Below are positions 23,481-35,824 of a stretch of 64,000 bases of DNA, piece after piece (within the stretch, counting starts at the first letter, position 1; each line of letters opens with the position of its first letter). Both the position numbers and the translations under genes were made by a program. Source of the stretch: Anadara kagoshimensis (Eukaryota > Mollusca > Bivalvia > Arcoida > Arcidae); NCBI GenBank assembly GCA_021292105.1, contig CM037864.1:47690094-47754093 (forward strand). The letters are read 5' to 3'. A model generated the notes under the pieces. That model was not told the DNA's origin. It saw nothing but the letters and a program-made list of their open reading frames with translations, and ran no database searches.

Positions 23481-26065
23481 CATACCACTTATTCCTAATT
23501 GGACATAGGTACAGTGCAGTCAAAGGTTTAACACAGACAAATTATTGTTGTATCCCCAGCTTATCTCTACCACTCATTAGTTATCTCGGCATGTTTTAAG
23601 AACTCGCTACGATACATACCTTTCTACAGGTTTAACACTAAGCTAACGAAAAGGAATCGAAGCGCCGCTGCCGAATGACCGAGATATAGGTATCTATTGA
23701 CCAAACCACTGCCGGGACCATTATGGTATCTGACAAAAAGTTACCTAGATATTGACGAGGAGCTGCATGAATTTACTGACTTTTTGATTAACTGTCGACG
23801 TGTCTGCATGTACTGTAGCTTTCTGCGCTCTATATCTCGGTTACTCGGGAACTTCGACTGGCTTGGTTTCCTCAAGCTGTACTGTACTTGTATATATCCT
23901 TTATTCATACTAGGCTAATACATACATATTTAGCAAACTAAAAACCTATTATTATTTTAATAGTATTATTACTGTTGTTGTTATTGGCACGAAAACGAAA
24001 GTGAAAGTACATCCTGGATTTTCCCAGCCGTGGTAAACAATTTCATGTTAAATTCATGTTATTAATACTGATATTTATATCTTTTACCACATCAAATATT
24101 CTATCGTATATAGCTTAACTTATATAAATGATAAATATTACATTATATCATAGAAATATCTTACTTGAAGTGAAAATTTCTGACACTAACATCAAAGTCA
24201 TTCGTCCATAGACTGTTATTTTAGTCGGTCGTACTTTATGTATGGTTCCAGAATTTTCGTTAACCCTAGATGACAAACCCCGGATTACTTATTTGATACA
24301 ATTTTATAAATAAAAATTAAATAGCCAGCAATATTAGAAATGTAATGACACATATTCTGTTATCAGTATTTTATGACGAACTATTTTTAACGAGCACTTG
24401 AAAGGTTATGGAACACGTGGTTTAACGCTTTTGTTGCCACCCAGACATATGTGTCATCGACCAATAGCCTGGCTAATGTTTACTGACAGCCTGCCACATG
24501 GACACTCAACACGACTATGCAATACTTATTACAAAAGTACAGATATTGACTATTGAGATAAAAAAAAAACTGCCATTAACTAATGAAGCCATACGACATC
24601 TAAAGGCAAGTGACGTCATAACCTGCTGTTGACGTCGTATAAATTCGAAATGTGAACGCAACTTGACAGATTTTTAAAACTTGAAAAAATATCTGTAGTT
24701 ACCATTGTAACTCGGTAACCTAACCAAAAAATGAAGTTTGTTTTAAAAACAAAGTAACTGTCGTAACCTTTGTAAACGTTGTAACCGTGTTACCTTGCAG
24801 ATTTTTGAAAATTGAAAAATGTATCCGTGTAACTAAAGAGTGGCCTTAACTGTTACCCCGTAACCTAGCCAAAAATGAAGCCCGCAGAATTAAACAAACT
24901 ATACAATATATGTTAATTTTGTTTCTAATTTTCCCATATAATTCCACCATAATGCCTGTATCATACTTTCTTTATTACCTATACAGTATTTCATTTCATT
25001 TTTACCAATTTATCGACAATATCGTTATGGCGTTGCTTCAGAAAAGTACTTCAAATTATAGACTCTCCATAGAAACAGGTAGTTGATCTGGCATTAAGAG
25101 AGAAAATAGAAAATATTCAAATTGTAAAGTAGATATTGGGGATGAATTTCATTATATTTCATAATCATAATAGAACTTTATATCAAGACAGACATTTTAA
25201 AAAAATGGCGCAAAGGTATTGAAATTTAATAGTTTATATTCCAGTAGTGATATATTGACATATATTGTCATTTGTTTATATATATACATACTCTATATTG
25301 GAAAAAGGTTTATGAGAAATAAAGTTATAATTACAAGTATCAATAAATTTGCCAACATACCATCGTTTACTGAACACCAAAGCTATCCAAATAAATATGT
25401 CGTGTGCATTTTTAATATCCAGATGCTTTATTTCAATATCGCAATAATTGATTATTCAAATTGTGTTTTAAGTGTAGACATTTAAGTGTTTATAATAACG
25501 GACTAAGTGGTAACAGCGATATTTGTTCAACTAGTTTGTTATTTCTTTGTTCCAGCCAGCTGGTATATGCCTGGGATACCAAAATGTATTTTTTTCTGAA
25601 TTTAGGCCCTGTAACATAAGCCAATTCATAAAGAATTTTCTGTGCCTCGAATAAATTTGATTTATAGGCTTTATAAAATGTTATAAATAGTGTGTTTGTA
25701 GATCCTCGGTTGAAAATGATTGTCAATTCGCTCACTGAAGGTTTTCGTTCTGGTTTATTCAACCATTCACGAACTGATCTCTTTCATATAAGTGAAAAAA
25801 TCTTAACTGTTCGGCACCATATACAATTATACATAACGTTTTGGGGTCTTATAGAACTATTAACACATATATAAAATACACCCGTTAAGTGGGGTACTTT
25901 AAAGTTGACAATCATATGCACTCAGAAAGATTTCAACTTTATTTAGAGTTGTAATTTTATAAAAGGTTTACAAGGTTACATTTCTGATAGTAGGTAAGTC
26001 TTTATATAGATAAACTAGCTATATGCCATAATTAAGAATATAGTTTTTTCCGGCATGTTAAAATT
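23481..26065. other. Non-coding part of block B1, nothing recognised
   Basis: Duplicated at about 47610-50080 with scattered indels. The region at 24660-24880 has two loose copies of a segment rich in 'gtaac' words that ends 'ccaaaaaatgaag'. Open frames near 23697 and 25219 are not kept in register with the other copy, or look low-complexity, so I do not call genes. Confidence 0.5.
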
Positions 26066-26069
26066 TAAT

Positions 26070-26160
26070 TGACGATGCAGTTTATGTATAAGGTTATTTT
26101 GACGACGCACTTTATGTATAAGGTTATTTTGACGACGCACTTTATGTATAAGGTTATTGT
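26070..26160. repeat. 30-bp tandem repeat, three units
   Basis: The unit 'gacgacgcactttatgtata' plus 'aggttatttt' occurs three times. The B2 copy near 50075 has a single unit, so the expansion is specific to B1. Confidence 0.85.
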
Positions 26161-26671
26161 AATTATTAGTACATAAAGTGTTCTGGAGATTTACAATCCC
26201 CTAACTGACAGCGTTTTACTTTCGTCTCCGTTAATTAGGGTAAAGATAAACTAAATCCCCACTGTTTAAGGTATGTACTATATAGGCAAACGGCATTCAC
26301 ATGTCTGTTTGACCTTTAATTTAAATATTTATCATGAACGACAGCATTTATATCTTGGGATAAAGCCAAGTCTGCTAATTATAATACTACCCATGTATTA
26401 GGTGGATCTTTCTATATGAATATTCCTAATGAAGTGTCAATGGAGAGGTCAATGCCGTTTGCCCATATATGGTATTTTCAACAAAGGGGGGTTCGTATTG
26501 TTTATCAGCTGTCAAGCGAACCAGTTTAAAGTTATACCTAACCCATTTAAACTGAGTACTATTTATCTTTTGTTCTGTCATAAAAATTGATTTGTTTTCC
26601 TTTATTAAAGTGGTGGTCTTATATTGTTTTATTTAAGTGTCGCGTATAAAATCTAAATATTTACATAACTG

Positions 26672-26677
<6 letters not shown>

Positions 26678-26713
<36 letters not shown>

Positions 26714-26748
26714 AATATATATTATATATATATAATATATATATAAAA
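26678..26748. repeat. (AT)n microsatellite
   Basis: Pure and interrupted at-dinucleotide run. The equivalent B2 position at 50594-50690 is a (CA)n-(TA)n run. Confidence 0.9.
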
Positions 26749-27334
26749 CAAAAAATAACTAAGATAACATTTTTGCTAACGTATTCATCCTTCTTGGAAC
26801 TTTTCAAGCATCAAAAATATTTTCTACCATGTGTAAGAGATTATTTCAAATTGTGGATAGATATATAATATGAAAATAGGCATTGCCTATCCCGGGAAAT
26901 GTCCAAATTTATTATCAGGTTATTGTGTACACACACACACCCCAAAAAAGAGATGGAAAACATTGTTTTGTCTTACCCAAAACTAGTAGTACTGACTATA
27001 GTTAGCTACCGCCGAGTTCTTGCGTCGTCTTTCAATCATGTTCTGTCACACAGAACTGAGTGTTGGTATGATCTTTTTTTAGGGACACATAGGACTATCA
27101 AATTACGTACCCAGTATAGTAAATATACTTATCCATACCTCGACAACAATTTCACGTTGTAATGTCTTCTCATCTTGAGCCCCACGGTCACCTTTTACCA
27201 TACCATATCAATAATTTAATCTACTGATTTATGGATTGCATAAATAACTACTCTTGTTTCTTAAAACAAGATGTGTATTATATCACAGTTCAAGATTGCC
27301 CCATTCAATATTAATGAAGCATTTATTCCAATGG

Positions 27335-27615
27335 AAAACAAACATAATAATCCATGTCCAAATCACAATCCAGAAGTAAAGTAACTTTAAAACTGACAAG
27401 TTAGGTTAAACACGCGAACTTCCACCAGGGAAGCGAGACCGAGTTTTCTGGAAGGGCGAGCACCTGCTGTTAGCTAGCAACACCCGCCTCGTGTGTAATC
27501 AATATTAAGTGAAAGGAACATGGAACAATACAGTGACGACAGTCATAAAACTTTTTGAGGGCCCTGATAAGCCTAGTCTTACAATATCCCTTGGTCAACA
27601 ATCTATTCTGTTTGT
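27335..27615 (-). mobile_element. RT-P 3' end plus RT tail remnant, reverse
   Basis: Reverse-oriented 3' end ('tccaccagggaagcgagacc') followed by the decayed last codons of the reverse transcriptase, where the reversed text includes the 'cttgataagcctaggctt'-like block. In B2 only the outer 85 bp of this copy remain, at 51205-51290. Confidence 0.7.
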
Positions 27616-27935
27616 GACTGCCTTGGTCTCTCAATGGTAAAGTGTCCTCCTGGAGAGTGGAAGGTTTTTGGTTCCAACCTGACTTGTGTTGTACATGACA
27701 ATACTTTAAAATTTGAGTTACTGCTTCTTCATTTTGCAAGCCATATATGGCTTAGAGGATAGATTATCGACTGGTTATAGAATAATATTAATTGGGAGTG
27801 GAATGCTTGTCTGTGGCGTGCCGGCTCTGTAAGGCTGCACCTTTAACCCACAACCCGATATGAATACAGTGGTATGAGCTGAGGGTAGGCTCCTCTTACA
27901 CCTTCAACATTCACAGGCATATAGTACCATGTTGA
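27616..27935 (+). mobile_element. Possible tRNA-derived SINE
   Basis: 'ttggtctctcaatggtaaag' is A-box-like and 'ttttggttccaacctg' is a weak B-box-like block about 40 bp further on. A body of about 230 bp follows, with no coding sense. The tRNA origin is inferred from these two boxes only. Confidence 0.4.
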
Positions 27936-28039
27936 GAATTTTCTAAAGCACAGACAATTGCAAGTAACAAATGATGGTTAAAACTTGACAGGTTTGTACT
28001 GAAATAATGTTAATTTTAGCCCAGCCCTTAAGTTTCTAA

Positions 28040-28165
28040 CTAGGGTAGTTAAAGTTTCACTGCATATATAGCCCCAGCCCGGGAGAGTTAAAGATGCCCT
28101 TTTCACTAATTTTCACTGCATAAAGAGCCCTAGCCCTGGAGAGTTGAAGATGCCTTTTTCACTTA
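28040..28165. repeat. Two-unit ~60-bp tandem duplication
   Basis: 'ttcactgcatatatagcccc' and 'ttcactgcataaagagccct' start two adjacent units that both contain 'gagagtt' and 'aagatgcc'. Confidence 0.7.
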
Positions 28166-28942
28166 TATCGAGACGGTTGATATTCTAGGATGGTCGGTTG
28201 GAGTTTTGTTTTTACCTCAGTCAAGATTATTAATTACAACTAAATTGAATTGGAACATTCAGGGATGATATACGGGAAAGATGGTGCTTTAAGATTTATA
28301 TTGAAATGGTCACTTCTGTGGATGGTGGAGTGGAAATTGGCATTTATTCACTTATATAAACTTTTTTAGCGAACCAAGCCTGGGACCTTACCCAAGTGGA
28401 TCTCAACTACAGTCAGCTGCTACATGAATGTTTTATTATTGTTATTGTCATCACAACTTTTTGGGACAGCGGTCCATCTCATTGCACAACATGTACAGTT
28501 TCCTCATCAGTTATGTCCAAGCTAGATTTTTGATGAGTGCAGTCATTGTAGTTGAAGTCAGTTCTAGTCAGCACCTTAAAGTCAAACTGTCCCAGCTCGA
28601 TCAGCTGATCATATCCACGGCAGATGTAAACAAATAGAGGATTTGTCAATATTTACATTCAATTCGGAATAAATGTCAATAAATTGTATCTGTATTTTCA
28701 TAAAACGATTATTAGGACGATCTGTTAATTAATTCTTTTGAAAAACGCATTTTATTATTTTTCTTAGAAATCGATCGTTTGTGAAAACGCCTTTCCCGTC
28801 CAGTCGAACGCCATTTTTGTTTACACTGCATTCAGCGAGGGTTACATATGCATTCAAAATTTCAATTCAATCAAGTAATAATATGTGAAAAAGAGTTACC
28901 GTAGAAGTCATATACTGTGGTTATGCTAACCTCGTAACAGTT

Positions 28943-29425
28943 TTGTGTCAGGTAACTATGGTTATCAACTTAGAAATACATTTTGTATCTTCCCGCATTG
29001 TATACTGTGTGATCATGGTTGATGCGCATGGGAATGCCGATCGCTGGTTGGCTAACAATGGTTATCGATCTGAATTAAACTTTGACCCCATCAAAAAAAA
29101 TCACGTAATCGTGAATCTTGAAACGCTACACTTGGAGATTAGCCAGAATGGCGAAAGAAACGTAAATATTTGGTTTTCGATCAACCTATTTAAGTTATTT
29201 CTTGTTTCAATGAATTATTTTCACGATAATCGTTTTTTTATTTCATTTCTGATGTACGAGACGGGCGAGTTTTTCCCCCATATGGAGCTCACTTCCTGTC
29301 GATTTGACCGCTTCAATGACCTTGAGAAAATTGGTGCACGCGCGGCGTCAAATGATTTGGATGTATGGACTATGCAATTTTTTACAATTTTCTATGACGT
29401 CATAGTACATACGTGTCTCCTATAG
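28943..29425 (+). CDS. Unrecognised 160-residue open frame
   Basis: The frame is open for 160 codons in AT-rich sequence, which is long for this window. The middle reads VDAHGNADRWLANNGYRSEL, and the end has ARAASNDLDVWTMQ. I see no family motif, signal peptide or clear domain, and codon use is not distinctive. It lies within the 3.3-kb stretch that B1 has and B2 lacks, among mobile-element pieces, and ends in a perfect hairpin. It may be part of an unknown mobile element or a chance frame. Confidence 0.2.
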   Translation: MCQVTMVINLEIHFVSSRIVYCVIMVDAHGNADRWLANNGYRSELNFDPIKKNHVIVNLETLHLEISQNGERNVNIWFSINLFKLFLVSMNYFHDNRFFISFLMYETGEFFPHMELTSCRFDRFNDLEKIGARAASNDLDVWTMQFFTIFYDVIVHTCLL

Positions 29426-29472
29426 ACGGGAAATTCCCGGCGCCAGTCGCCGGGACATTTCCCGTATAAATA
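29425..29472. repeat. GC-rich hairpin 'gggaaattcccggcg'
   Basis: Left arm 'gggaaattcccggcg', loop 'ccagt' and right arm 'cgccgggacatttccc' pair almost completely. It stands out from AT-rich surroundings and could be the end of a mobile element. It lies directly at the stop codon of the 28943 frame. Confidence 0.7.
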
Positions 29473-29606
29473 TATATATTATCGATTACATTATAAGATC
29501 ATAAAAAGCATTTTACATTTAGGTTTAATGGTCGTATAGGATAGAAATTTCAAGTTTATATAGATGTTTACGCCAATACAATAACTTTTAATTTTAAAAT
29601 TGAAAT

Positions 29607-29804
29607 TTATAGAAAGTCACGGATCCAGTAAGAGATACTGCCAATTACGCCGTAGTGATGCATTTTTAGTAGAAGGTGTTCATGTGGAACGTTATCAAAC
29701 GCCTTAGAAAAATCTATAAACATGCCATTGACATGTTCTCCCTCCTTGGTCACACTCGCTATTTCCTCCAATTTCCGTGCGATTATCAGGCTGTTCAGTG
29801 CCAC
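29607..29804 (-). pseudogene. Non-LTR retrotransposon RT fragment
   Basis: The minus-strand frame contains MFIDFSKAFDNVPHEHLLL and then KMHHYGVIG and YWIRDFL. This is the reverse-transcriptase palm region typical of CR1/Jockey-like LINEs (the [FL]DFSKAFD motif, then K-L-xx-YG, then WI-xDFL). Only about 65 residues survive and the catalytic YxDD part is absent, so it is a dead fragment. The frame reads away from the B1 gene that follows. Confidence 0.85.
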
Positions 29805-29984
29805 GTTTGTTGTTGCTTTCCAGATTGCAACTAGATTGTGTTGAATTATGCTAGAGAGCTTCAGTTCAAGTTTTGCTTTAAATACCTGGTATTACTGCTT
29901 ATGGTGTATTTTTTCACAGTTTATACAATATTGTAGAGCTTGTGCTCAATATGGGACTTTTAACAGCGATACAAGCTGCTAACA

Positions 29985-30130
29985 AATAGATTGTTGTCGC
30001 AGGGATATTGAAAGTGTAAGCTTATGATGGTCCTTAAAATTCATGACCGTCATCACACTAGTTGATAGTCTATGTATACAAACTTGTCTGGGATGTATTT
30101 GATGTCCCATTCTTTCAATCACCAAATAGC
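29985..30130 (+). mobile_element. RT-P reverse-transcriptase tail remnant
   Basis: Decayed plus-strand match to the last codons of the RT-P reading frame, with landmarks 'gggatattg', 'aagcttatg' and 'ccgtcatcacac' in the same order as at 41095-41225. Several frameshifts are present. Confidence 0.55.
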
Positions 30131-32699
30131 GCTTAGCAAATATGGTCGCTACGTGTACATGTGCAATAAATATTGAGAATGAAAAAAAACACGAATCTAT
30201 GAAACTTTACATATATGAATCGTTATCCAAGAAACTATATTGAAGATATAGACAAAATGTCTCAATGTACGACCTTTCAAGGTGTTTTCTATTGTTGATT
30301 GCCTGTCCATGTTATGTAAGGTTCGTGATATTTCCCGATAGAAAGATTTTGTTATATTCAAACAAAGATGGAAAGTTATTTTAATTTTATTTATTACACG
30401 AGGTTTCCAATTTTTGCAATTCTTACAATCTCCAACGTTAGCTTGAACTCGTTGAGGTATAAAATTGAGACATTCTATACCTCTTATATCTTGATTTTCT
30501 AAACTCCTTCTAAATACTTGTCTGTTTCGAAATGTTGTATAAGATGGCAGAAATATTGAAAGTGCAAAAAAACATTCCAAATGCTACTTTACATTTTGCT
30601 AGAACTCCAAGATGTGTTCAAAAACTACATTCAGCAATATGTATGTGTTTTATATCTTGAGATTTTCAAGATATTAATCTTATGTTTATTTGAAATAAGT
30701 GAACTTATTGATTGAACATATTTCACAATCCTTCATCTGAAAGAACAAATTATGGAACACTATTTTAATCAGTGCATTTTTGATATTTCAGATTTGTTAA
30801 TTAAGGATATGGATCCGCATGATATTTATTTTGTCCGTCTGTATAAAATGATCGTAGACACTTGTCGAAGTGTTATGTGGGAAATGTTACTCCAGATGGT
30901 ACAACCTCCAGATACAGTTATTAATCTTGTAGAAGAGAAGATTCTAGAAGATTCAAATACAACTCGGGGGCTAAAGGATCTTGTAGAATTTTGGAAAGAA
31001 ATAAACACGACGACACCTATAGAAACTGACTTTGATATCACAAACCTTTGTATGCTCGTTCTTCATGTATTAGATAAACAGACTCCCAAATCGCCTTTTA
31101 ACTTCAACATTAAAGCAATTAAATCCACAATTATGAAGATTAGAAAAAAGAGAAATGATTTGGCACACGCTGGTGATATATCAATGTCAGAGGATATGTA
31201 CCAAACTGAATACATGGAGATAAGGAACCACATAGACCTTCTGGAGAACACAATTAACTCAAATTACAATCCAGACAGTAACTGTAAATGGATCAGACAA
31301 AACAGTTCAAAATACTTAAACAGAGTAGATAGAATACACAAGGAATATATTGATCCACAAGCATTATTGGAGCTAAAGAAACTTGTAAGACAGTGGAGAG
31401 ATGATTTAACAATCCTTGATCAGGAAGAACAAGATGTGGAACAAGACAGAGAAAATGCAATAAATCGAACTGAACCAAAATTAGAATTAGTTGATAGTTA
31501 TGAAAGTTTTAGTATAGAAGGTAATGTCAAAGATTTGTAATATATACACCAGTTCATTGCTCAATGTTTCATTTACAGTCAAACCTTTGTTGGTGTCAAA
31601 TTGCTTTGATGGCATCAATAATTTTAATTTGGTATATATTTCCACTCTCCTTATTGTTCACATGCCCAACGTAATTTGTTGACCACCATCTTTATGGCTA
31701 CCTAAATAAAGTATGAAACTCCAGATATTTTAGGCATAACTTTTCATGTGTATTTTACAAACGTTTATTCATAAGTTAGAGAATTGTATTATTTTATATT
31801 TCTTTTAAAAGGCGAGGTCGAAAGTGATAATCAGAGTGATCAGTATAAGAACGAAATTGTTAAAGAAACATTACAAAAAATGGACGCCATTCTTGAACAG
31901 GTGGATGAAAACGAAGACGATCTAATCGAACAAGTAAAATATTTATTGCATTATATGTTTTCACTGTTGACACGGATATATGATATGCGTTTATTCATAC
32001 TATGCAGTCAAACAAAGTTTAGATTTAAAATTGTTTTATTGCCTCCTCGAACAGATTGTAAATCTGTGGGTAAATCAAAGGGTGAGAAACTACAAATACA
32101 AAAATCACAAAAATACAATAAAATACAACATGAAAAACATGTACAGTAGTATTAAATACAAGCTGAAATCGGAGACATAAAATACACATGAAATACACAT
32201 TTCCGTTAATAATGCAAAAATTACAAGAGAAAACAAATCAAATGTCATATTCAAAACAGTAGTGTAGCCCATTAAAAATGTCCCATAGAAATTCAACTGT
32301 TTGTATGTGATAAACGTCATGTCAAATTACGCGGGAAATAAAAAGTTAACAAACATGTGCTTTTAAAGAAAAAAAACGATTGTTTACAATATCATGATTT
32401 TAGTCCGTAATTTTCACGATGAGATAAATGTTCAGTATGTTCTTGTATAATATACAGCGATAAACTCACTCTTTGAGGCGTCTAACTTGCCTGAAAATAT
32501 CAATACTTCAGATGTAGGCATAACGCGGCACAACACATTTTTTTATGACGTAATACACTAATAACAGAAACGGAAAACGTATGGACCGGAATCCGGCAAC
32601 ATCACACATACTTGGGTTCTTTCCCGAAGCAAAATCACTTGGCGATTGAAGAAAACCTGTCACGTAATTAATAACCTACATTATTTGAAAATAAGTTCA

Positions 32700-32800
32700 A
32701 TTTCAACTACAGGGACTTTGTCTAACCTAACTTGTCATTTCAAAAGTTTTTACTTTCCTTCTGGATTGTGATTCGGACATGGATTAGTATGTTTTTTTTA
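32700..32800 (+). mobile_element. RT-P 3' end, internally deleted, in B1 intron 2
   Basis: 'ctacagggactttgt' from the RT coding part joins directly to 'ctaacctaacttgtcat' from the 3' end, so about 250 bp between them are missing. It is inserted in the intron between exons 2 and 3 of B1. Confidence 0.7.
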
Positions 32801-32899
32801 ATTTGATGTTCTAAAATATTGTTATGGAATGGATTAGTCAAATGGTTCAATATAACAAAATAACTATAACTTGCATACAGTTGTGATGGTACTGCTGCT

Positions 32900-33400
32900 G
32901 CCCCGCCAACGTCCTCAGCCAAGGCCATCCCTCAATGTGTGTTCCGACCCCTAGCTCGATAGACTGTCAGGATGGGGGTCCACAGTGTTGATCAATCACT
33001 GCGCGTTGGTGGTGGTTATCCAGCTACTAACGTCCCTCTTCATCCACACCCAGCATGACGATTTTTCTGCTGCTTGGGCCATCTTCTGGACTGCTGCTCG
33101 TCTACTTCTTCCTGTGACTCCTAACCAAGATAACATTCTCCAAACTGATTGTCCTGGACAGCCTCTACACCCAACCTTTCTTGGATAATTCCAGGTCTGC
33201 CACCCTTTCTCTCTGCATTCCATCAGCAATGTACGATACTTTGCCTTCTTCCTCTCGTGGGCTCCAGCACATCTTTCCTCCCATGGAACTGTCAGCTCTA
33301 TTACAATGATCTTTTTTGTCCCTGGTGACCATAATACCATGTTTATACCACTTGGGGAAATTATTTTTGTTTTGCATTTTGTGATTTTTACTACAAACAT
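32900..33400 (-). pseudogene. LINE-type polyprotein C-terminal fragment
   Basis: The minus-strand frame starting at 33400 contains KIIVIELTVPWEERC, then ECREKGWQTWNYP, then GCRGCPGQSVWRML, and ends SSWITTTNAQ. This is the conserved C-terminal region downstream of the reverse transcriptase in a non-LTR retrotransposon family common in marine invertebrates and fish, recognised from memory. Upstream RT motifs are absent, so the copy is 5'-truncated, as usual for LINEs. The 3' end runs to about 32900. It sits in intron 2 of B1, in antisense orientation. Confidence 0.8.
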
Positions 33401-33834
33401 GTAAATAACATTTTTGAGACTTAAGTTTTGTTATATGGGAAAAATAAACGGGGACGAAAACTGTGTATGGTGTATTTTAAACTGAAGATAGAATTAAAAT
33501 CCGATAATAATTGAAATATGTGATATTCCTTATAAAGTGTTCTATATCGGTAGACCTTTTCGCCGACTCAATTAGATATGCAACTTCCTTGACTGACTGC
33601 ATATGTAAAATTTAAATATTAAGATATTTACTCGTTTCCAAAAACACTTATATTTGATAACTCGAGCAAAATTATCTTTGGCATAGCCAAATCCAGCAAT
33701 TACATCCCAAGCAAAGTTCAACAATTTAGGGTGAAATATGGCAATTAGCATACACCCAGTTGTCCTACATAGTGTCAATTTGGGTGGTTAAATATTTGTA
33801 AAAAAAACCTTCCTGAACACCCTACAACACTTTT

Positions 33835-33935
33835 CTGGTGGAAGTTCACGTGTCTAACCTAACTTGTCAGTTCCAAAGTTTTTACTTTGCTTCTGGATTG
33901 TGATTCGGACATAGATTAGTGTGTTTGTTTTAGCA
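33835..33935 (+). mobile_element. RT-P 3'-end fragment in B1 intron 2
   Basis: 'ctggtggaagttcacgtgtc' to 'attgtgattcggacataga' matches the last 100 bp of the RT-P 3' end with few changes. It is the second copy in this intron, so this intron attracted repeated insertions. Confidence 0.8.
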
Positions 33936-35449
33936 CTTCGTTATTAATACAATATATATGCATTAGTTTTGTTAAAGCACTGCAACTATGTAGCACATCA
34001 TTGAACTTCTAATATCAGATACCTTATTTTACCGCCAGTCCTCAATACGTTATTTATAATTGTCTTGCAGTGCTTTCAATAATTTGATATTTTTTTCCTA
34101 ATTCATAGGTACAAAGACAGCATACAGAAATTAAAGAAATGAAGTCAATTGTTAACTTTCAGAATGAGACTGTAAGTAATAAAAGCATAATTTGCACGAT
34201 AATGCATAGATGAAAGTGCAGTTTAATTCCATGGGTACTTTTATCCGCTTTAGTGCATTCGTAGCCAAAGACTGTACTTTTAACACCTGTTCATTTGGCG
34301 TTAGGCTAAGCATTGCATATCCATCGGATCGTATTATCCTGACCATTCAAAATTTGGGTTTTGTTACTCTGAGGATTATCTTCTAAAATATAATTTTTGT
34401 AATTTTCCAAAAACATCAATGTAACATGCAAACGTTTATCCTCTGATAACAAGTTGCAAAAATAGTTATCAAAGAAGAAAACTTCATTAATTTTTGACAA
34501 ATGAGCTGTAAATGAAAATTTCCAATAATATAAACGTTTTATGACCAAAAGCTATTTCTAAAATCGAATATTGTACTAGATCTAGGTAGAAAGTAGACAA
34601 ATATTGAAAAACCAATTTAAGAAAAAATATTCAAACAATACTTTTTTCCATGAAGAACAATACATCAATAAAATATGTCTTTATTCTCTTATATTTCTTT
34701 GTTTTCTTTGGTAAAAACGACTTTTTATATTTTTATAGGCACAGCATGACCGGAAAAAAGAATCAGACCATCAACGTTTTGAGATTGGGGACAATTCTTC
34801 AGAAACACTGGCAGAGACAAAGCGAGGAACATTTGAAGGGCTAGATTGGCCAGGTGTGAGAGACAATACAAAGAAGAAATAGATTCTTACAAAAACAGTT
34901 ATGAGCACAATCTTCAGATTTTAGAGCAAGAAAAAAATGTTTAAAACGAAGATAATGGAAAAAAAAGCTATGTACAGATGTACAGAGAAGCTTTTGTTTG
35001 AAGACGGTTTATGGAAACAGCGCAGAAATATGGAGAGAGAAATAGAAAAGTTAGAATTTCAACTGGAAAGTGACCTTGCTGCAATAACAGAAGGTGAAGA
35101 TATGAAAAAAAAATAAATACCATGAAAAGGAAATCAGAACTGAAAAAGAAAGAGCTGTTTGATTCATATGACAAAATTACTGACAAAATTAAATCGGATT
35201 ATAAAAACACTATTGAAAGGATTGATAAAGATCAACGCAATCACCTAGAAGAATTAGAAAAGATTTATCAGCATTTAATAGCTGACGTTCAAGAAAAATT
35301 CGAGGAAAACAGATCACATTCTTTTAGGAAGTTTAGAGAAAAAACCGATAAAATTAATTGTGAAAGTAACAACATAATTGAAAAAATAAAGACAAAAGAA
35401 AACAAAGAATTTATTTTATTCATGTCCATTTGATAAAGATGTCATTGTT

Positions 35450-35824
35450 AGTTAAAGTGGACATCTACACTTAATCAACTCTTTCTGATAGACTTTAGTA
35501 CGGATTCCACGCTAAAAGCTGAATTTTGAGCACATAAACTAATTCAAATGACATGCTTAGAAAATGTATACCCAAAAGGGAATTCGAAATTATAATGTAA
35601 GATCATATTGGACAATTGGAATAACCCACATTTTGCAAACTTTCCATAATATTAATGCTGTAATAAATGTAGCTGACATTTCTTTGGATATACATTTTAT
35701 CATGCTATTTAAATAAGTTTTTCAACATTTTATATATATTTGTTTTTAAATAAATATGTATTACATTACTTTGTGATATTTACTTTCTAAATTTCCCGCA
35801 AGTTAAAATTTGAAATTTCTCAAA
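35450..35824. other. Non-coding stretch downstream of B1
   Basis: This is the presumed 3' flank of B1. Two aataaa-type words occur near 35660 and 35745, but no cleavage site can be assigned. No gene is seen. Confidence 0.4.

Larger units (their letters stand above)
30752..35433 (+). pseudogene. Type B DZIP3-like HEPN gene, copy B1 (3' part broken)
   Basis: Inferred exons are 30752-31520, 31812-31933, 34109-34171 and 34739-34882 (stop), with degraded coding sequence on to 35433. Exon 1 (256 residues) holds the DZIP3-like HEPN domain: ETDFDI at residues 91-96 and the metal-independent RNase-type motif RNDLAH at 134-139, i.e. the intact RNxxxH pattern. Exon 2 is acidic and exon 3 is a short coiled coil. 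Exon 4 of B2 encodes a 230-residue coiled coil. In B1 the same region is cut by a frame change near 34843, an early stop at 34880 and further breaks near 34940 and 35112. The product would be a HEPN protein of about 370 residues with little coiled coil. HEPN domains often cleave RNA and act as dimers, but cleavage here is only inferred. Exon 1 may begin at an acceptor near 30791 instead. Confidence 0.75.

Noticed and set aside
23697-23918. Frame conserved in part at 47815-48027
   Set aside because: Indels between the two copies change the reading frame, so it is not under coding constraint.
30826-31251. Minus-strand frames opposite B1 exon 1
   Set aside because: Shadows of the plus-strand HEPN exon, whose frame is conserved with B2.
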